The notes beneath the pieces are model-generated. The model was not told the origin of the DNA. It ran no database searches and worked only from the letters and a program-made list of their open reading frames with translations. Both the position numbers and the translations under genes were made by a program. 35,681 bases of DNA from Burkholderiales bacterium (lineage in GTDB: Bacteria > Pseudomonadota > Gammaproteobacteria > Burkholderiales > SG8-41): NCBI GenBank assembly GCA_030684405.1, contig JAUXYA010000016.1:1-35681 (forward strand), in the 5' to 3' direction. Below are positions 1 through 6,655 of this stretch, in pieces. Position 1 is the first letter of the stretch. Each line of letters opens with the position of its first letter.

Positions 1-1
1 C

Positions 2-25
2 AAAGACCGCTTCCAGAAGGAGTAG
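2..25 (+). CDS. IS1111-type transposase, C-terminal end only
   Basis: Only the last seven codons and a TAG stop are visible, so the assignment rests on context: the stop lies about 210 bases before the right subterminal inverted repeat, the spacing expected of IS1111-subgroup elements, whose long non-coding stretch is downstream of the transposase gene. The DEDD transposase would recombine a circular intermediate into its target. The reading frame cannot be proved from 24 bases. Confidence 0.4.
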   Translation, partial: KDRFQKE

Positions 26-235
26 CTCACCACGATTGCACAACATCGCATGATGGCAAACAGGTCGAACCGGTGCCTTTCAAACCTTGTGCTTCCGGGG
101 TGCCCATGAGCACGATAGCCCGATCAGGAGAAGGCGCGCGAATAGCCCATTATGGCCAGGGTCATTGACCCGACGAACAGGCCGGATATACGTGAGCAAT
201 CGTACCTACTGCAATCCATGCCGTGTTTGCAAACC
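26..235 (+). ncRNA. Candidate seekRNA (bridge-type guide RNA) region of the IS1111-type element
   Basis: In the IS1111 subgroup the guide RNA that selects the target is encoded between the transposase stop and the right end. This 210-base stretch has no convincing gene and several hairpin-like segments. It contains TAGCCCGAT at 116-124 and TAGCCCAT at 143-150. Both resemble the target core TAGCCCGGAT in the REP palindromes into which both copies of this element are inserted. The location follows family knowledge; the guide assignment is inference from those short matches. Confidence 0.4.
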
Positions 236-250
236 GGGAGGAGTCCATAT

Positions 251-490
251 ACGGAGGAAGGCCGAAGGCCGGAGTCCGGGGACGTGGTGGCCATTGCAAC
301 GGTTGCCCCGGATTCTGCTGCTACCCAAGGGGACTTCCTTCGGGGCGCGAATGAATGACGGTAACACCACATCGTCATTCCGGACGCACGCAGTGCGATC
401 CGGAATCCAGGCAGTGCTGCGCCCCCCCTGGATTCCGGCTTTTCCCCCAAGAGGACTTCCTTCGGCGCGCGCTCTTAATGTCTTGAGGCC
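251..490. repeat. REP-like palindromes and short dispersed repeats, no gene seen
   Basis: Bases 251-326 are the remainder of a REP pair (GGCCGAAGGCCGGAGTCCGG ... CCCCGGATT) cut by the IS1111 element. Bases 328-350 and 446-470 contain two copies of a GGACTTCCTTCGG-type repeat. Bases 374-445 form a second palindromic family, GTCATTCCGG ... CCGGAATCCAGG ... CCTGGATTCCGG. ORFs crossing this stretch follow the repeats and show no protein family. Confidence 0.7.
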
Positions 491-1174
491 TCAGCGCCGC
501 AAACCCTGCACCCTCAATTCCGGCGCTGGATCCCGGGCATCGGCCATCTCCTCACCGTCGCGATCCAGCAGCCCGGCGACCGAACATTGCGGATTGGAGG
601 CCTTGCGCAGGATAGTCATCTTGCCGTTGATATAGCCGTCCATGCCGCAGAATTTCTGGCGCTCAATCTCCAGAAACTCGAACTCATAGGCATCAGATGA
701 GCTGCGAATCAGAAACAAACCCTGCGGCGTCTGCACCCGGGTCGCCCCCTCGGACGTCAGGCGCCATTTGATGGCAGGGTCATCCCGCCGCATGTCCATG
801 GAACAGGTGCGCGGCCGCCGCTTGCTGTAATACGCGAAGCTGGCGATCTGCCCGCCGTGTGCCTCCAGCGCCATGCGCGCATGCAGATCCTCGACACCAC
901 TCCTGCAGTCAATCTGCTCGATCTTGCCGCTCAGCGCCGGCAGCATCCGGTCGCCCGGCACGTCGGCCATGCGGTCGATGGCTTCCTGGATTTCCTCAGG
1001 CGTCTCCACCGGCACATGAATGACCAGGTCCGGTGGCGGTGGGCGCATCACCAGCGGCTCCGGAGGCTTCACCAGCGGCTTCTCAACCGCGCAGGCCCCC
1101 AACAGCAAGGCCAGCAGCGCAGGCAGGTATCCGGGCTTTAACACCCGGCGAAGCGGATGAATATTGCTTTGCAC
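491..1174 (-). CDS. Predicted outer-membrane-type lipoprotein, unknown function
   Basis: The protein has 227 residues. It starts with a basic segment, then a hydrophobic stretch ending in the lipobox L-L-G-A-C (Cys at about residue 28), which is the signal for lipidation and cleavage by signal peptidase II. The next 25 residues are rich in Pro and Val, typical of a flexible linker from the membrane. The remainder is a soluble domain with several Cys residues that might form disulfides in the periplasm; I do not recognise a named family. The start is the first ATG of the frame; a shorter start at a later Met would lose the signal peptide. The 13-C tract at 1286-1298 lies about 110 bases upstream. 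Confidence 0.75.
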   Translation of the reverse strand: MQSNIHPLRRVLKPGYLPALLALLLGACAVEKPLVKPPEPLVMRPPPPDLVIHVPVETPEEIQEAIDRMADVPGDRMLPALSGKIEQIDCRSGVEDLHARMALEAHGGQIASFAYYSKRRPRTCSMDMRRDDPAIKWRLTSEGATRVQTPQGLFLIRSSSDAYEFEFLEIERQKFCGMDGYINGKMTILRKASNPQCSVAGLLDRDGEEMADARDPAPELRVQGLRR

Positions 1175-1285
1175 CCCAATCTGAGTCGGATGTTTTGCAG
1201 GAGTTCCCTGAGCTGATCTGACGGCTCAATTAAACAGGTGCAGCACTCCCAAAACTACCAATAGGGCTATCAAAATCTTTCGCAG

Positions 1286-1298
1286 CCCCCCCCCCCCC
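1286..1298. repeat. Homopolymer tract of 13 C
   Basis: A run of 13 cytosines lies between the lipoprotein gene and the 39-residue protein gene, both on the minus strand. Tracts of this length are prone to slipped-strand length change and to sequencing error. It is followed at 1307-1320 by a GC-only hairpin, CCCCGC-AG-GCGGGG, with no T run, so a terminator call for the upstream small gene is weak. Confidence 0.8.
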
Positions 1299-1374
1299 TG
1301 CCCTCTCCCCGCAGGCGGGGACAAGGGAACACTTGGAGCGTAGCAGAGGGAGGTTTTCATGTTGTCAGGCGATC

Positions 1375-1494
1375 TTACTTTTTGACCGACTCAATAGGCT
1401 TGGGCTTGAGAAATCCGCCCGCCACCGGGACCGTCTTTTTGTCCTGCTTGGGTTTCTTCTTTTCCTTGTTGCTGCGCTGCTGACCTTTGGCCAT
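1375..1494 (-). CDS. Small basic conserved-type protein, 39 residues
   Basis: The frame reads M-A-K-G-Q-Q-R-S-N-K-E-K-K-K-P-K-Q-D-K-K and ends I-E-S-V-K-K-stop. A clear ribosome-binding site AAAGGAG precedes the ATG by 7 bases, which supports translation. About a third of the residues are Lys or Arg. I recall short proteins that begin M-A-[KR]-G-Q-Q-[RK]-S-N-[KR]-E-x-K-K-P-K in many beta- and gammaproteobacteria; their function is not established, and a nucleic-acid- or ribosome-associated role is only a guess from charge. The longer plus-strand ORF over the same bases is its antisense shadow. Confidence 0.75.
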   Translation of the reverse strand: MAKGQQRSNKEKKKPKQDKKTVPVAGGFLKPKPIESVKK

Positions 1495-1562
1495 GGTCGT
1501 TCTCCTTTAAAAAACTCCAAGTGCGACTCACAAAATCACTCTATGTACGCCATTCCCCTAGC

Positions 1563-1647
1563 CTAGGCGCAGGCCGGAATCCGGGGACACGGTGGCAATT
1601 GCAACGACTGACCCGGATTCCATTGCGTTTCTCCGGGCTACAGCCCG
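1563..1647. repeat. REP-like palindrome pair
   Basis: AGGCCGGAATCCGGGGAC, then a short loop (GGTGGCAATTGCAACG), then CCCGGATT and TCCGGGCTACAGCCCGG. The loop closely matches that of the pair beginning at 251, so these two are the same sub-family. The pair sits between the 39-residue gene and the 3' end of the Bug receptor gene and may act as a transcript-end structure. Confidence 0.7.
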
Positions 1648-1662
1648 GTGATGCCCTGCCGC

Positions 1663-2628
1663 TTAATCCACCGTAATTCCGGTGGCCTTCACCAGCTTGG
1701 TGAACCGCTCGATCTCGCTCCGGATGTGGGCAGCGAACTGCTCGGGCGTGCCGCCCACCGCATCAAAGCCCAGCTTGCGCAATGCGCCGGACACCTCGGG
1801 TAGCGCCATGGCCTTCACCGACTCGGCATTGAGGCGGCTGACGATGGCCGCGGGCGTGCCCGCCGGCGCGAGCAGGCCGAACCACGACGAGACCTCGAAA
1901 CCCTTGAGGCCGGCCTCGGCCATCGTCGGCAGCTCGGGCATCATGTTCGAACGGCTCGGCGTGGTCACCGCCAGCGCCCGCGCCTTGCCCGACTTCACAT
2001 GCGGCTGCACCCCGACCACGGTGAAGAACACGACCGACACTTCGCCGCTCAGCAGCCCGGTCAACGCGGGCGTGGTGCCCTTGTACGGCACGTGCACCAG
2101 GTTGATGCCCGCCATGGTCTTCAGCAGCTCGCCGCTCAGGTGGTGGGTGCTGCCGTTGCCGGCGGAACCGTAGTTGAGCTCGCCGGGCCGCTTCTTCGCG
2201 AAAGCAATCAGTTCCTTCACGCTCTTCACCGGCAGCGAGGGGTGCGCCGTCAGCACGTAAGGCGTCGAGGCAATCAGGATGATCGGCGCGAAATCCTTGA
2301 TCGCGTCGTACGGCAGCTTTTTGTACACCGCAGGATTCGAACCATGCGTGGAGTTGTTGGCCATGAACAGCGTGTAGCCGTCGGCCGGCGCGCGCGCCGC
2401 CGCCTCCGTGCCGATCGCACCGCCGGCACCCGGCCGCGCTTCGATCACGAAGGGCTGGCCCAGCTGCTCGCCGAGCTTGCCGCTCAGCACCCGGCTCACG
2501 TTGTCAGTCGCGCTGCCCGGCGCCTGCGCAATCAGGATACGGATCGGCTTCGAAGGATAGTTCTGCGCCACGGCCGGTTGCACCATCAGCACGGCGGCGC
2601 AGGCGAGAACAGGGAATTGCATACGCAT
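1663..2628 (-). CDS. Bug-family tripartite tricarboxylate transporter substrate-binding protein
   Basis: The 321-residue protein has a Sec signal peptide (to about residue 21, cleavage after A-V-A) and begins the mature part with Q-N-Y-P-S-K-P-I-R-I, the standard opening of Bug/TctC receptors. Other family marks are V-I-E-A-R-P-G-A-G-G near residue 60, the P-A-D-G-Y-T-L motif at about 80, H-V-P-Y-K-G-T near 180, and a Pro-rich A-P-A-G-T-P segment near 255. Full length for the family. It would bind a small carboxylate or similar solute in the periplasm. No TctA/TctB membrane genes are nearby, which is common for the expanded Bug families of Burkholderiales. ATG start; a second ATG two codons later is possible. 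Confidence 0.93.
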   Translation of the reverse strand: MRMQFPVLACAAVLMVQPAVAQNYPSKPIRILIAQAPGSATDNVSRVLSGKLGEQLGQPFVIEARPGAGGAIGTEAAARAPADGYTLFMANNSTHGSNPAVYKKLPYDAIKDFAPIILIASTPYVLTAHPSLPVKSVKELIAFAKKRPGELNYGSAGNGSTHHLSGELLKTMAGINLVHVPYKGTTPALTGLLSGEVSVVFFTVVGVQPHVKSGKARALAVTTPSRSNMMPELPTMAEAGLKGFEVSSWFGLLAPAGTPAAIVSRLNAESVKAMALPEVSGALRKLGFDAVGGTPEQFAAHIRSEIERFTKLVKATGITVD

Positions 2629-2887
2629 GGTTTTGCCTTTCTTTCTTGCGGGAAAAATTACGGAAAAATCTGCGACATGTTATACGGAATTTGCGGCATG
2701 CGCCGGGACCGGTTCAGTCCTTGCTGAACCCGCAGGTCCCCCGTTGTCATGCGCGAAGCAGCAGCAGGGTGGGCAAAGCGAAGCGTGCCCACGCGGAACA
2801 TTTGTGGCTGTAAATGGCGGGCACGGTGCGCCCCGAAAGAAGTCCCCTTGGAGGCGCTTTGCCCGCCCTACACCCGCCATTTCGTGT
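2629..2887. repeat. Intergenic stretch with dispersed GC-rich repeats, no gene seen
   Basis: After the promoter region of the Bug gene, bases 2742-2880 contain a GTGGGCAAAGCGAAGCGTGC repeat (relatives near 24239 and 3690) and a GAAGTCCCCTTGGAGGCGCT element (relative at 3678-3712). Short ORFs here are repeat-derived and not supported. Confidence 0.55.
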
Positions 2888-2904
2888 GATATCATTATGA
2901 TATC
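2888..2904. promoter_or_regulatory. Palindromic operator candidate of the PemK/MazF-type TA pair
   Basis: GATATCAT-N-ATGATATC is a perfect inverted repeat with 8-bp arms, ending 20 bases before the antitoxin ATG. A ribosome-binding site GGAGG follows at 2913-2917. TA antitoxins usually repress their own operon through such palindromes, so autoregulation is likely. Confidence 0.65.
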
Positions 2905-2924
2905 TTCATTTTGGAGGCAAAGGC

Positions 2925-3218
2925 ATGTCCACCAAACAAAGCACATCACGCCGCAAGCCAGCGGCCACCGAGGGCATCCTGCTGCGCTACCGCGATGCCG
3001 ACACGCCGTACGGCGTCACCCGCAAGACCGCGAGCCAGCTCGCCAAAACACTGGGGCTCACCGAAACCCAGGTCATCCACGCCGCCCTCGCGCATTTCGC
3101 ACGGCAGAACCTGCCGCGTTATGAAGCCGACACCGGCCCGCTCACCGCGGAGCAAAAAGAAGCCATCCACGAATTGCAGCCCTCGGGGCGGATGACCGTC
3201 AAAGAAAGCCTGTTCTGA
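2925..3218 (+). CDS. Antitoxin-like small protein of the PemK/MazF pair
   Basis: The protein has 97 residues with a basic N-terminus and a helical middle (K-T-A-S-Q-L-A-K-T-L-G-L-T-E-T-Q-V-I-H), which resembles a short DNA-binding helix pair. The C-terminus (K-E-A-I-H-E-L-Q-P-S-G-R-M-T-V-K-E-S-L-F) is the kind of extended tail that occupies a toxin groove. It is preceded by a good GGAGG and a palindromic operator, and its stop overlaps the start of the toxin gene by 1-4 bases. The role as antitoxin is inferred mainly from this arrangement; I do not recognise a named antitoxin family with certainty. Confidence 0.75.
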   Translation: MSTKQSTSRRKPAATEGILLRYRDADTPYGVTRKTASQLAKTLGLTETQVIHAALAHFARQNLPRYEADTGPLTAEQKEAIHELQPSGRMTVKESLF

Positions 3219-3640
3219 TGGCAGCGCCGGCGCCACGCTGGTTTGCCGCCCCGCACCCCGGCGACATCGTGTGGTGCCGGTTCCCGCAGCGGGGCCTGCC
3301 CGGCCCCGGCCCCAAGCCGCGCCCGGCGCTCGTCCTGCGCGTGGGTGAACATGCAGGGCAACCCGTTGTCGAGGTGTGTTACGGCACCAGCCAGAAAACG
3401 GATCAGCTCTACGCCGGAGAATTCGCCATCACCCCCGCCGATGACGCCGCGTTCAACACCGCGGGCCTGAGCTATCCGACCAAATTCAACCTCGGCGAAA
3501 CGTACGAACTCGATTTCAACGAGCAGTGGTTTGCAGTGGCGCCCGGAGCACCACACGGCCAGACACCCAAACTCGGCTTGCTACACCCGAGCCTGATGCG
3601 TCGGGCCGCATCCGCCGCCCGCGCCGCAAAAAAACGCTGA
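3218..3640 (+). CDS. PemK/MazF-like toxin (putative endoribonuclease)
   Basis: The 140-residue protein opens with H-P-G-D-I-V-W-C-R-F-P, the usual MazF/PemK start (P-x-x-G-D-[IV]-x-x-v), followed by K-P-R-P-A-L-V-L-R-V, the second conserved strand with R-P-[AV]-[LV]-V. Later parts (L-S-Y-P-T-K-F-N-L, G-L-L-H-P-S-L) diverge from MazF of E. coli. The family cuts mRNA at short sites and is held inactive by the partner encoded just upstream. Translation is probably coupled through the overlapping stop/start. A basic tail (A-A-R-A-A-K-K-R) ends the protein. Catalytic activity cannot be judged from sequence alone. Confidence 0.75.
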   Translation: MAAPAPRWFAAPHPGDIVWCRFPQRGLPGPGPKPRPALVLRVGEHAGQPVVEVCYGTSQKTDQLYAGEFAITPADDAAFNTAGLSYPTKFNLGETYELDFNEQWFAVAPGAPHGQTPKLGLLHPSLMRRAASAARAAKKR

Positions 3641-3720
3641 GCGCCGCGCGCTGTGCAACAAGTCCCATCGGGGGGAAGGAAGTCACCTTGGGTGGCGCTT
3701 TGCCCACCCTTGTATTGTTT

Positions 3721-3899
3721 CCGTGACCGATTTACGGTTGGCTTGTAGGCCTACAGGCCGGCGATCCGGACTCCGAGCCCACCCTTGGGTAAAACCCGTA
3801 GTGTAGATCGGTGCCGGGTCGTCACTCCATACACTGAAGATCGAACGGTATCTTGGGCGCGGAGTCTTCCGCAAGCCCGCATTGACAAGGTTGATCACT
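3721..3899 (+). ncRNA. Candidate bridge-RNA leader of the IS110 element
   Basis: About 180 bases of non-coding sequence precede the transposase start. They contain the palindrome TGTAGGCCTACA and further inverted segments. In the IS110 subgroup proper, the guide (bridge) RNA that pairs with target and donor DNA is made from this upstream left-end region. Position and length fit; no target-pairing loop has been identified here, so this is inference. Confidence 0.4.
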
Positions 3900-4871
3900 A
3901 TGGACCCGGTAACAATATCTTATCTCGGTCTGGACGTATCCAAGGCCAAAGTGGATTGCGCTTTGTTGTTGAATAACAAGGTGAAATCGAAAGTGGTTCA
4001 GAATACCCCGGAAGGCTTTAATGCGTTGACGCAGTGGCTGATCAAATACGGTGCAGACCGTGTTCATGCGTGCTGCGAGGCGACCGGGACCTACAGCGAT
4101 GCAATAGCGCTGTTCCTGCATGAACAGGGGCATATCGTAAGCGTGGCCAACCCGGCACAGATTGCGGCCTATGCCCAGTCCCAGCTCTCGCGCGCGAAAA
4201 CCGACGCTCTGGATGCACGGCTGATCTTGCGTTACTGCGAACGCGAGCGGCCTGAGCCATGGGTGCCGCCGCCGGCCGAGGAACGACTCCTCCTGGCCTT
4301 ACTGCGGGATTTGCAGGATTTACAAACGATGCGGCAGGCAGAAGCCAACCGGCTGGATAGTGCGCACCCCAGCGTGCGCGAGCGCATCGAGCGCCATCTG
4401 CAGTTCCTTGCACACGAGATTGAGCAGCTCAGGAAGAAGATCGAGCAGCATATCGATCACCACGACCAGTTGCGTGGCCGGCGTGACTTACTCGACAGCG
4501 TGCCGGGCTTGGGTGAACACACCATCCCGTGGTTAATTGCCTACTTGGGTGATGGCCAGCGCTTCGATAGCGCCAAGCGTGCGGTTGCCTTCTTCGGTCT
4601 GTGTCCTAAGCCGCGGCAATCAGGTAGCAGCGTGCGCGGTAAAACCCGTATCGCCAAGACCGGACATGCAGACCTGCGCCACGCACTGTATATGCCCGCC
4701 TTGGTTGCCTACAGCCGTTGTGCCGCCTTCGCGCCATTCGTGCAACGGCTTAAAGCGGCGGGCAAACCGCCCAAGGTGATCATCGTGGCGCTGATGCGCA
4801 AGCTAGTTGCCATCGCTCAGGCCATCCTCAAGTCCGGCAAGCCCTTCGATCCAACGTTACATCACGCTTGA
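3900..4871 (+). CDS. IS110-family transposase (DEDD recombinase)
   Basis: The chosen ATG gives 323 residues; a start six codons earlier is possible. The N-terminal RuvC-like domain carries the acidic residues expected of the family: D12 in G-L-D-V-S-K, E60 in C-C-E-A-T-G-T-Y, and D102/D105 in A-K-T-D-A-L-D-A-R. A coiled middle follows, then the C-terminal Tnp domain (V-P-G-L-G-E-H-T from about 201), with the serine cluster S-G-S-S-V-R-G-K at about 241-248 that supplies the second catalytic residue. Length is normal and the frame is intact, so the element may be active. It acts with a guide RNA encoded in the same element. Confidence 0.92.
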   Translation: MDPVTISYLGLDVSKAKVDCALLLNNKVKSKVVQNTPEGFNALTQWLIKYGADRVHACCEATGTYSDAIALFLHEQGHIVSVANPAQIAAYAQSQLSRAKTDALDARLILRYCERERPEPWVPPPAEERLLLALLRDLQDLQTMRQAEANRLDSAHPSVRERIERHLQFLAHEIEQLRKKIEQHIDHHDQLRGRRDLLDSVPGLGEHTIPWLIAYLGDGQRFDSAKRAVAFFGLCPKPRQSGSSVRGKTRIAKTGHADLRHALYMPALVAYSRCAAFAPFVQRLKAAGKPPKVIIVALMRKLVAIAQAILKSGKPFDPTLHHA

Positions 4872-4911
4872 CTCGGATAACGGTATCTACGTTTGCTGGT
4901 ATTCTTGATTT

Positions 4912-5103
4912 ATGCTGACAAAACCTCTTATCGAGACCAACCCCTATCTGCGCGACCCCGAGAAATTCCGGAAAGCGCTGATTACCAGCGTTGCCAGTTC
5001 CACCGCGATCGAGACCGGCGCCAGCGTTGCCTCCATTGCGCGCATGCTCGAAGACACCGCTGTGGCCAAGCCATTCACATCGACGCAAGGCTCTGCTCGA
5101 TAA
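4912..5103 (+). CDS. Small conserved-looking protein, possibly 3'-altered
   Basis: This 63-residue frame begins M-L-T-K-P-L-I-E-T-N-P-Y-L-R-D-P and continues with a Ser/Ala-rich helix (T-S-V-A-S-S-T-A-I-E-T-G). I recall short proteins of the form [KR]-P-x-[IV]-x-T-N-P-Y-L-[RK]-D-P in TA-rich regions, with no assigned function. It lies just after the IS110 element, has no clear ribosome-binding site, and its last residues overlap the 3' end of the convergent fic gene by about 29 bases. It may have lost its own promoter or C-terminus through the IS insertion. Confidence 0.45.
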   Translation: MLTKPLIETNPYLRDPEKFRKALITSVASSTAIETGASVASIARMLEDTAVAKPFTSTQGSAR

Positions 5104-5719
5104 TCTCCGCGAAGAGCCGCTCCATCGGCGCGTAGTCTTTGTCCAGCCCCGCCTGCACCGCGGCGAAGTAGTCCTGCTTCTTCTCTTCGGCAATTAAACT
5201 GAAATCCAGCAGCGGCAAGCCCGCTTGCAGCGCCCTCAGTATTGAAAGCACACGCGCCGCGCGTCCGTTGCCCTCGCGGAACGGATGAATCAACACCAGT
5301 TCCACGTGCGTTTCCGCCAGCGCACGGGCGATTGCTGCCCGATCCTTGAAATTACACGGCGTATATCGGGCCAATATTCCGGATTCAAATTCCGCCATCA
5401 AGTCCGGCACAAGGGCAGCCGCAGCAAACGGGATGCCGCCCTTGCTCACGTTGACCCGCCGATACTCACCCGCCCACTCGTAAATTCCGCCGAGCCAGCA
5501 CCTGTGGATTTCACGGATATCCGCTGCAACAAAGCAATGTTTCTCATCGAACCTGCCCACGAACCCAACCATCGCCGTTTCCAGCGCTCGTGTCTTTGTG
5601 ACATCCATCTCCATCGGCGACTGGATGCCCAGTCGGTTCCTAAGCACCCGCTCGTCGGAGCCAGACTCGAATTGAGCCTCGACCAGTCCGGAAACATCAT
5701 ATCGACCGGCTTTTTTCAC
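5075..5719 (-). CDS. Fic-domain protein (putative AMP transferase)
   Basis: The 214-residue protein has the complete Fic motif H-P-F-R-E-G-N-G-R-A-A-R at about residues 144-155. The catalytic His and the anion-binding G-N-G-R are intact. The N-terminal part (G-S-D-E-R-V-L-R-N-R-L-G-I) matches the usual opening of stand-alone Fic/Doc proteins, and E-I-H-R-C-W-L-G-G-I-Y-E-W-A-G is the expected helix before the active site. Fic enzymes transfer AMP or other phosphate groups onto proteins; TA-type members are restrained by a small partner. No canonical antitoxin gene is seen upstream. The start is GTG; an ATG 6 bases upstream is in another frame. I could not identify an inhibitory S/T-x-x-x-E-G/N helix with confidence. 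Confidence 0.85.
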   Translation of the reverse strand: MKKAGRYDVSGLVEAQFESGSDERVLRNRLGIQSPMEMDVTKTRALETAMVGFVGRFDEKHCFVAADIREIHRCWLGGIYEWAGEYRRVNVSKGGIPFAAAALVPDLMAEFESGILARYTPCNFKDRAAIARALAETHVELVLIHPFREGNGRAARVLSILRALQAGLPLLDFSLIAEEKKQDYFAAVQAGLDKDYAPMERLFAEIIEQSLASM

Positions 5720-5791
5720 AAGCCATCCCCATAGAATTTATAGCCAGCCTGGGCAAGACTTTTCAGAACCCGAAGACACACCGGGATCAAT

Positions 5792-5932
5792 TTACCTTAT
5801 CACCTGGCATGCCCATGCAAAAGGAAATCGACTCCGGCACTTAATCGGCATACGCGCCAGTTCGGCATCGTTGCGTGGCTCGGCCTTCAACTGGCCGATA
5901 CGCAGCAGGTTATCCAGCGCGGGCAGACTCAT
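5792..5932 (-). pseudogene. Truncated HEPN-type partner of the HTH-nucleotidyltransferase
   Basis: The frame starts M-S-L-P-A-L-D-N-L-L-R-I-G-Q-L-K-A-E and stays recognisable to about residue 28 (A-E-L-A-R-M). It then runs into unrelated sequence and stops after 46 residues. Proteins with this opening, normally around 130-170 residues, are HEPN-like partners encoded directly after HTH-nucleotidyltransferase genes. Here the start overlaps the end of that gene by 23 bases, as expected for a coupled pair. The point of truncation coincides with one copy of a 33-bp direct repeat (5805-5837). A functional HEPN protein is not possible. Confidence 0.6.
5805..5837 (+). repeat. Imperfect 33-bp direct repeat, copy 1
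   Basis: TGGCATGCCCATGCAAAAGG followed by AAATCGACTCCGG. It matches 28 of 33 positions of the sequence at 6956-6988 in the same orientation. Copy 1 lies at the truncation point of the HEPN remnant. Confidence 0.6.
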
Positions 5933-6500
5933 GCAGATTCCCGATCAGCGGCAGCAGCGGCTGCGCCAGCACGCGATTGACGAAAGAATCCGCCTCTTCA
6001 CGGCGCTTGTTGAATTCAGCCTTCGTATACAGCACCGGATTGACCTTGCGGCCGAGCAGCTCTTCCGCCGGCAAGAGTGACTCGATCACCCGCGCGAGTG
6101 TGAGCTTGCTGCCGACGATCATCACGTCGATATCACTGTCAGCGGTATCGGTCTGCTTGGCATAAGAGCCATAGATCCATGCGCCTTCGACATCGGCGGC
6201 CAGCGCCTGCAATGCATCGCGCAGCAGCGGCTCGGCGCCCAGCGTCTTGCGCGTCAGCGCGACCAGTTCATTGAACACGGGGCTTTGCGGATTGGCACGG
6301 AAGCGGCGCAGGTTGCCTACGCGCTCCGACAGCACCAGGCCGGCATCGGCCAGCGCGTTGAGCTCGCGCTGCAGCGACGCGCTGCCGAGGCCGGTAAGCC
6401 GGCGCAGCTCGCTCAGATGAAACTCGCGCGCGGGCTGGCCGAATACCCAGCGGTAGACGCGGGACTGGGCTTCAGAAAACAGGGCGGTGCTGATCGACAT
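5910..6500 (-). CDS. Winged-HTH protein fused to a minimal nucleotidyltransferase
   Basis: The 196-residue protein has an N-terminal winged helix (about 12-75; E-F-H-L-S-E-L-R-R-L-T-G-L recognition region) and a C-terminal MNT-type nucleotidyltransferase. The motif G-S-Y-A-K-Q-T-D-T-A-D-S-D-I-D-V-M-I near residue 113 supplies the G-S and the D-x-D metal ligands. Such fusions act as self-repressing partners of a HEPN protein; here the partner is reduced to a 28-residue stub, so the enzyme may be an orphan. The upstream region has a repeated GCATGATCGTGCT operator. Start ATG at 6500. Confidence 0.82.
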   Translation of the reverse strand: MSISTALFSEAQSRVYRWVFGQPAREFHLSELRRLTGLGSASLQRELNALADAGLVLSERVGNLRRFRANPQSPVFNELVALTRKTLGAEPLLRDALQALAADVEGAWIYGSYAKQTDTADSDIDVMIVGSKLTLARVIESLLPAEELLGRKVNPVLYTKAEFNKRREEADSFVNRVLAQPLLPLIGNLHESARAG

Positions 6501-6512
6501 GGCGGGAGCTTA

Positions 6513-6561
6513 GCATGATCGTGCTTATTATTGGCATGATCGTGCTATTTTAAGGCACGAT
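6513..6561. promoter_or_regulatory. Repeated operator of the HTH-nucleotidyltransferase gene
   Basis: GCATGATCGTGCT occurs twice (6513-6525 and 6534-6546), followed by the inverse core GCACGAT at 6555-6561. The second direct copy and the inverse core form ATCGTGC-N9-GCACGAT. The array begins 13 bases upstream of the gene start and is probably bound by its winged helix. Confidence 0.6.
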
Positions 6562-6655
6562 TCTAGGCGATATATTTTTTAAATATATGTTTTTATTATA
6601 TTTTTTACAGGCCCTGAAAGACCAAGCCAATTCTTCCGAGGCCGCCCTTGCCCGT

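Larger units (their letters stand above)
1..250 (+). mobile_element. Right end of an IS1111-type (IS110 family) element, partial
   Basis: The first 25 bases can be read as the last codons of a transposase (K-D-R-F-Q-K-E-stop). They are followed by about 210 bases of non-coding sequence and then by GGGAGGAGTCCA at 236-247. This is the exact reverse complement of TGGACTCCTCCC at 35557-35568 in the left end of the second copy. IS1111-subgroup elements carry such short subterminal inverted repeats, about 7 bp from the left end and 3 bp from the right end. The 3-bp rule puts the right end at base 250. Sequence from 251 onward resembles the inner part of a REP palindrome. The element continues beyond the start of the window. 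Confidence 0.75.
3713..4890 (+). mobile_element. IS110-family insertion sequence (ends approximate)
   Basis: The element comprises the leader, one transposase gene and a very short right end. IS110 elements have no reliable terminal inverted repeats or target duplications, so the borders are estimates: the left border lies after the GCCCACCCTTG repeat flank at 3703-3713, and the right border lies between the transposase stop (4871) and the next small gene (4912). It is distinct from the IS1111-type element at both window ends. Confidence 0.65.

Noticed and set aside
87-635. 182-codon plus-strand frame near the start
   Set aside because: It runs through the IS right end, REP repeats and the antisense of the lipoprotein gene, so it cannot be a single real gene.
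1999-2727. 242-codon plus-strand open frame
   Set aside because: It is antisense to a complete Bug receptor gene and is rich in Arg, His and Gln, the usual look of a GC-rich shadow frame.
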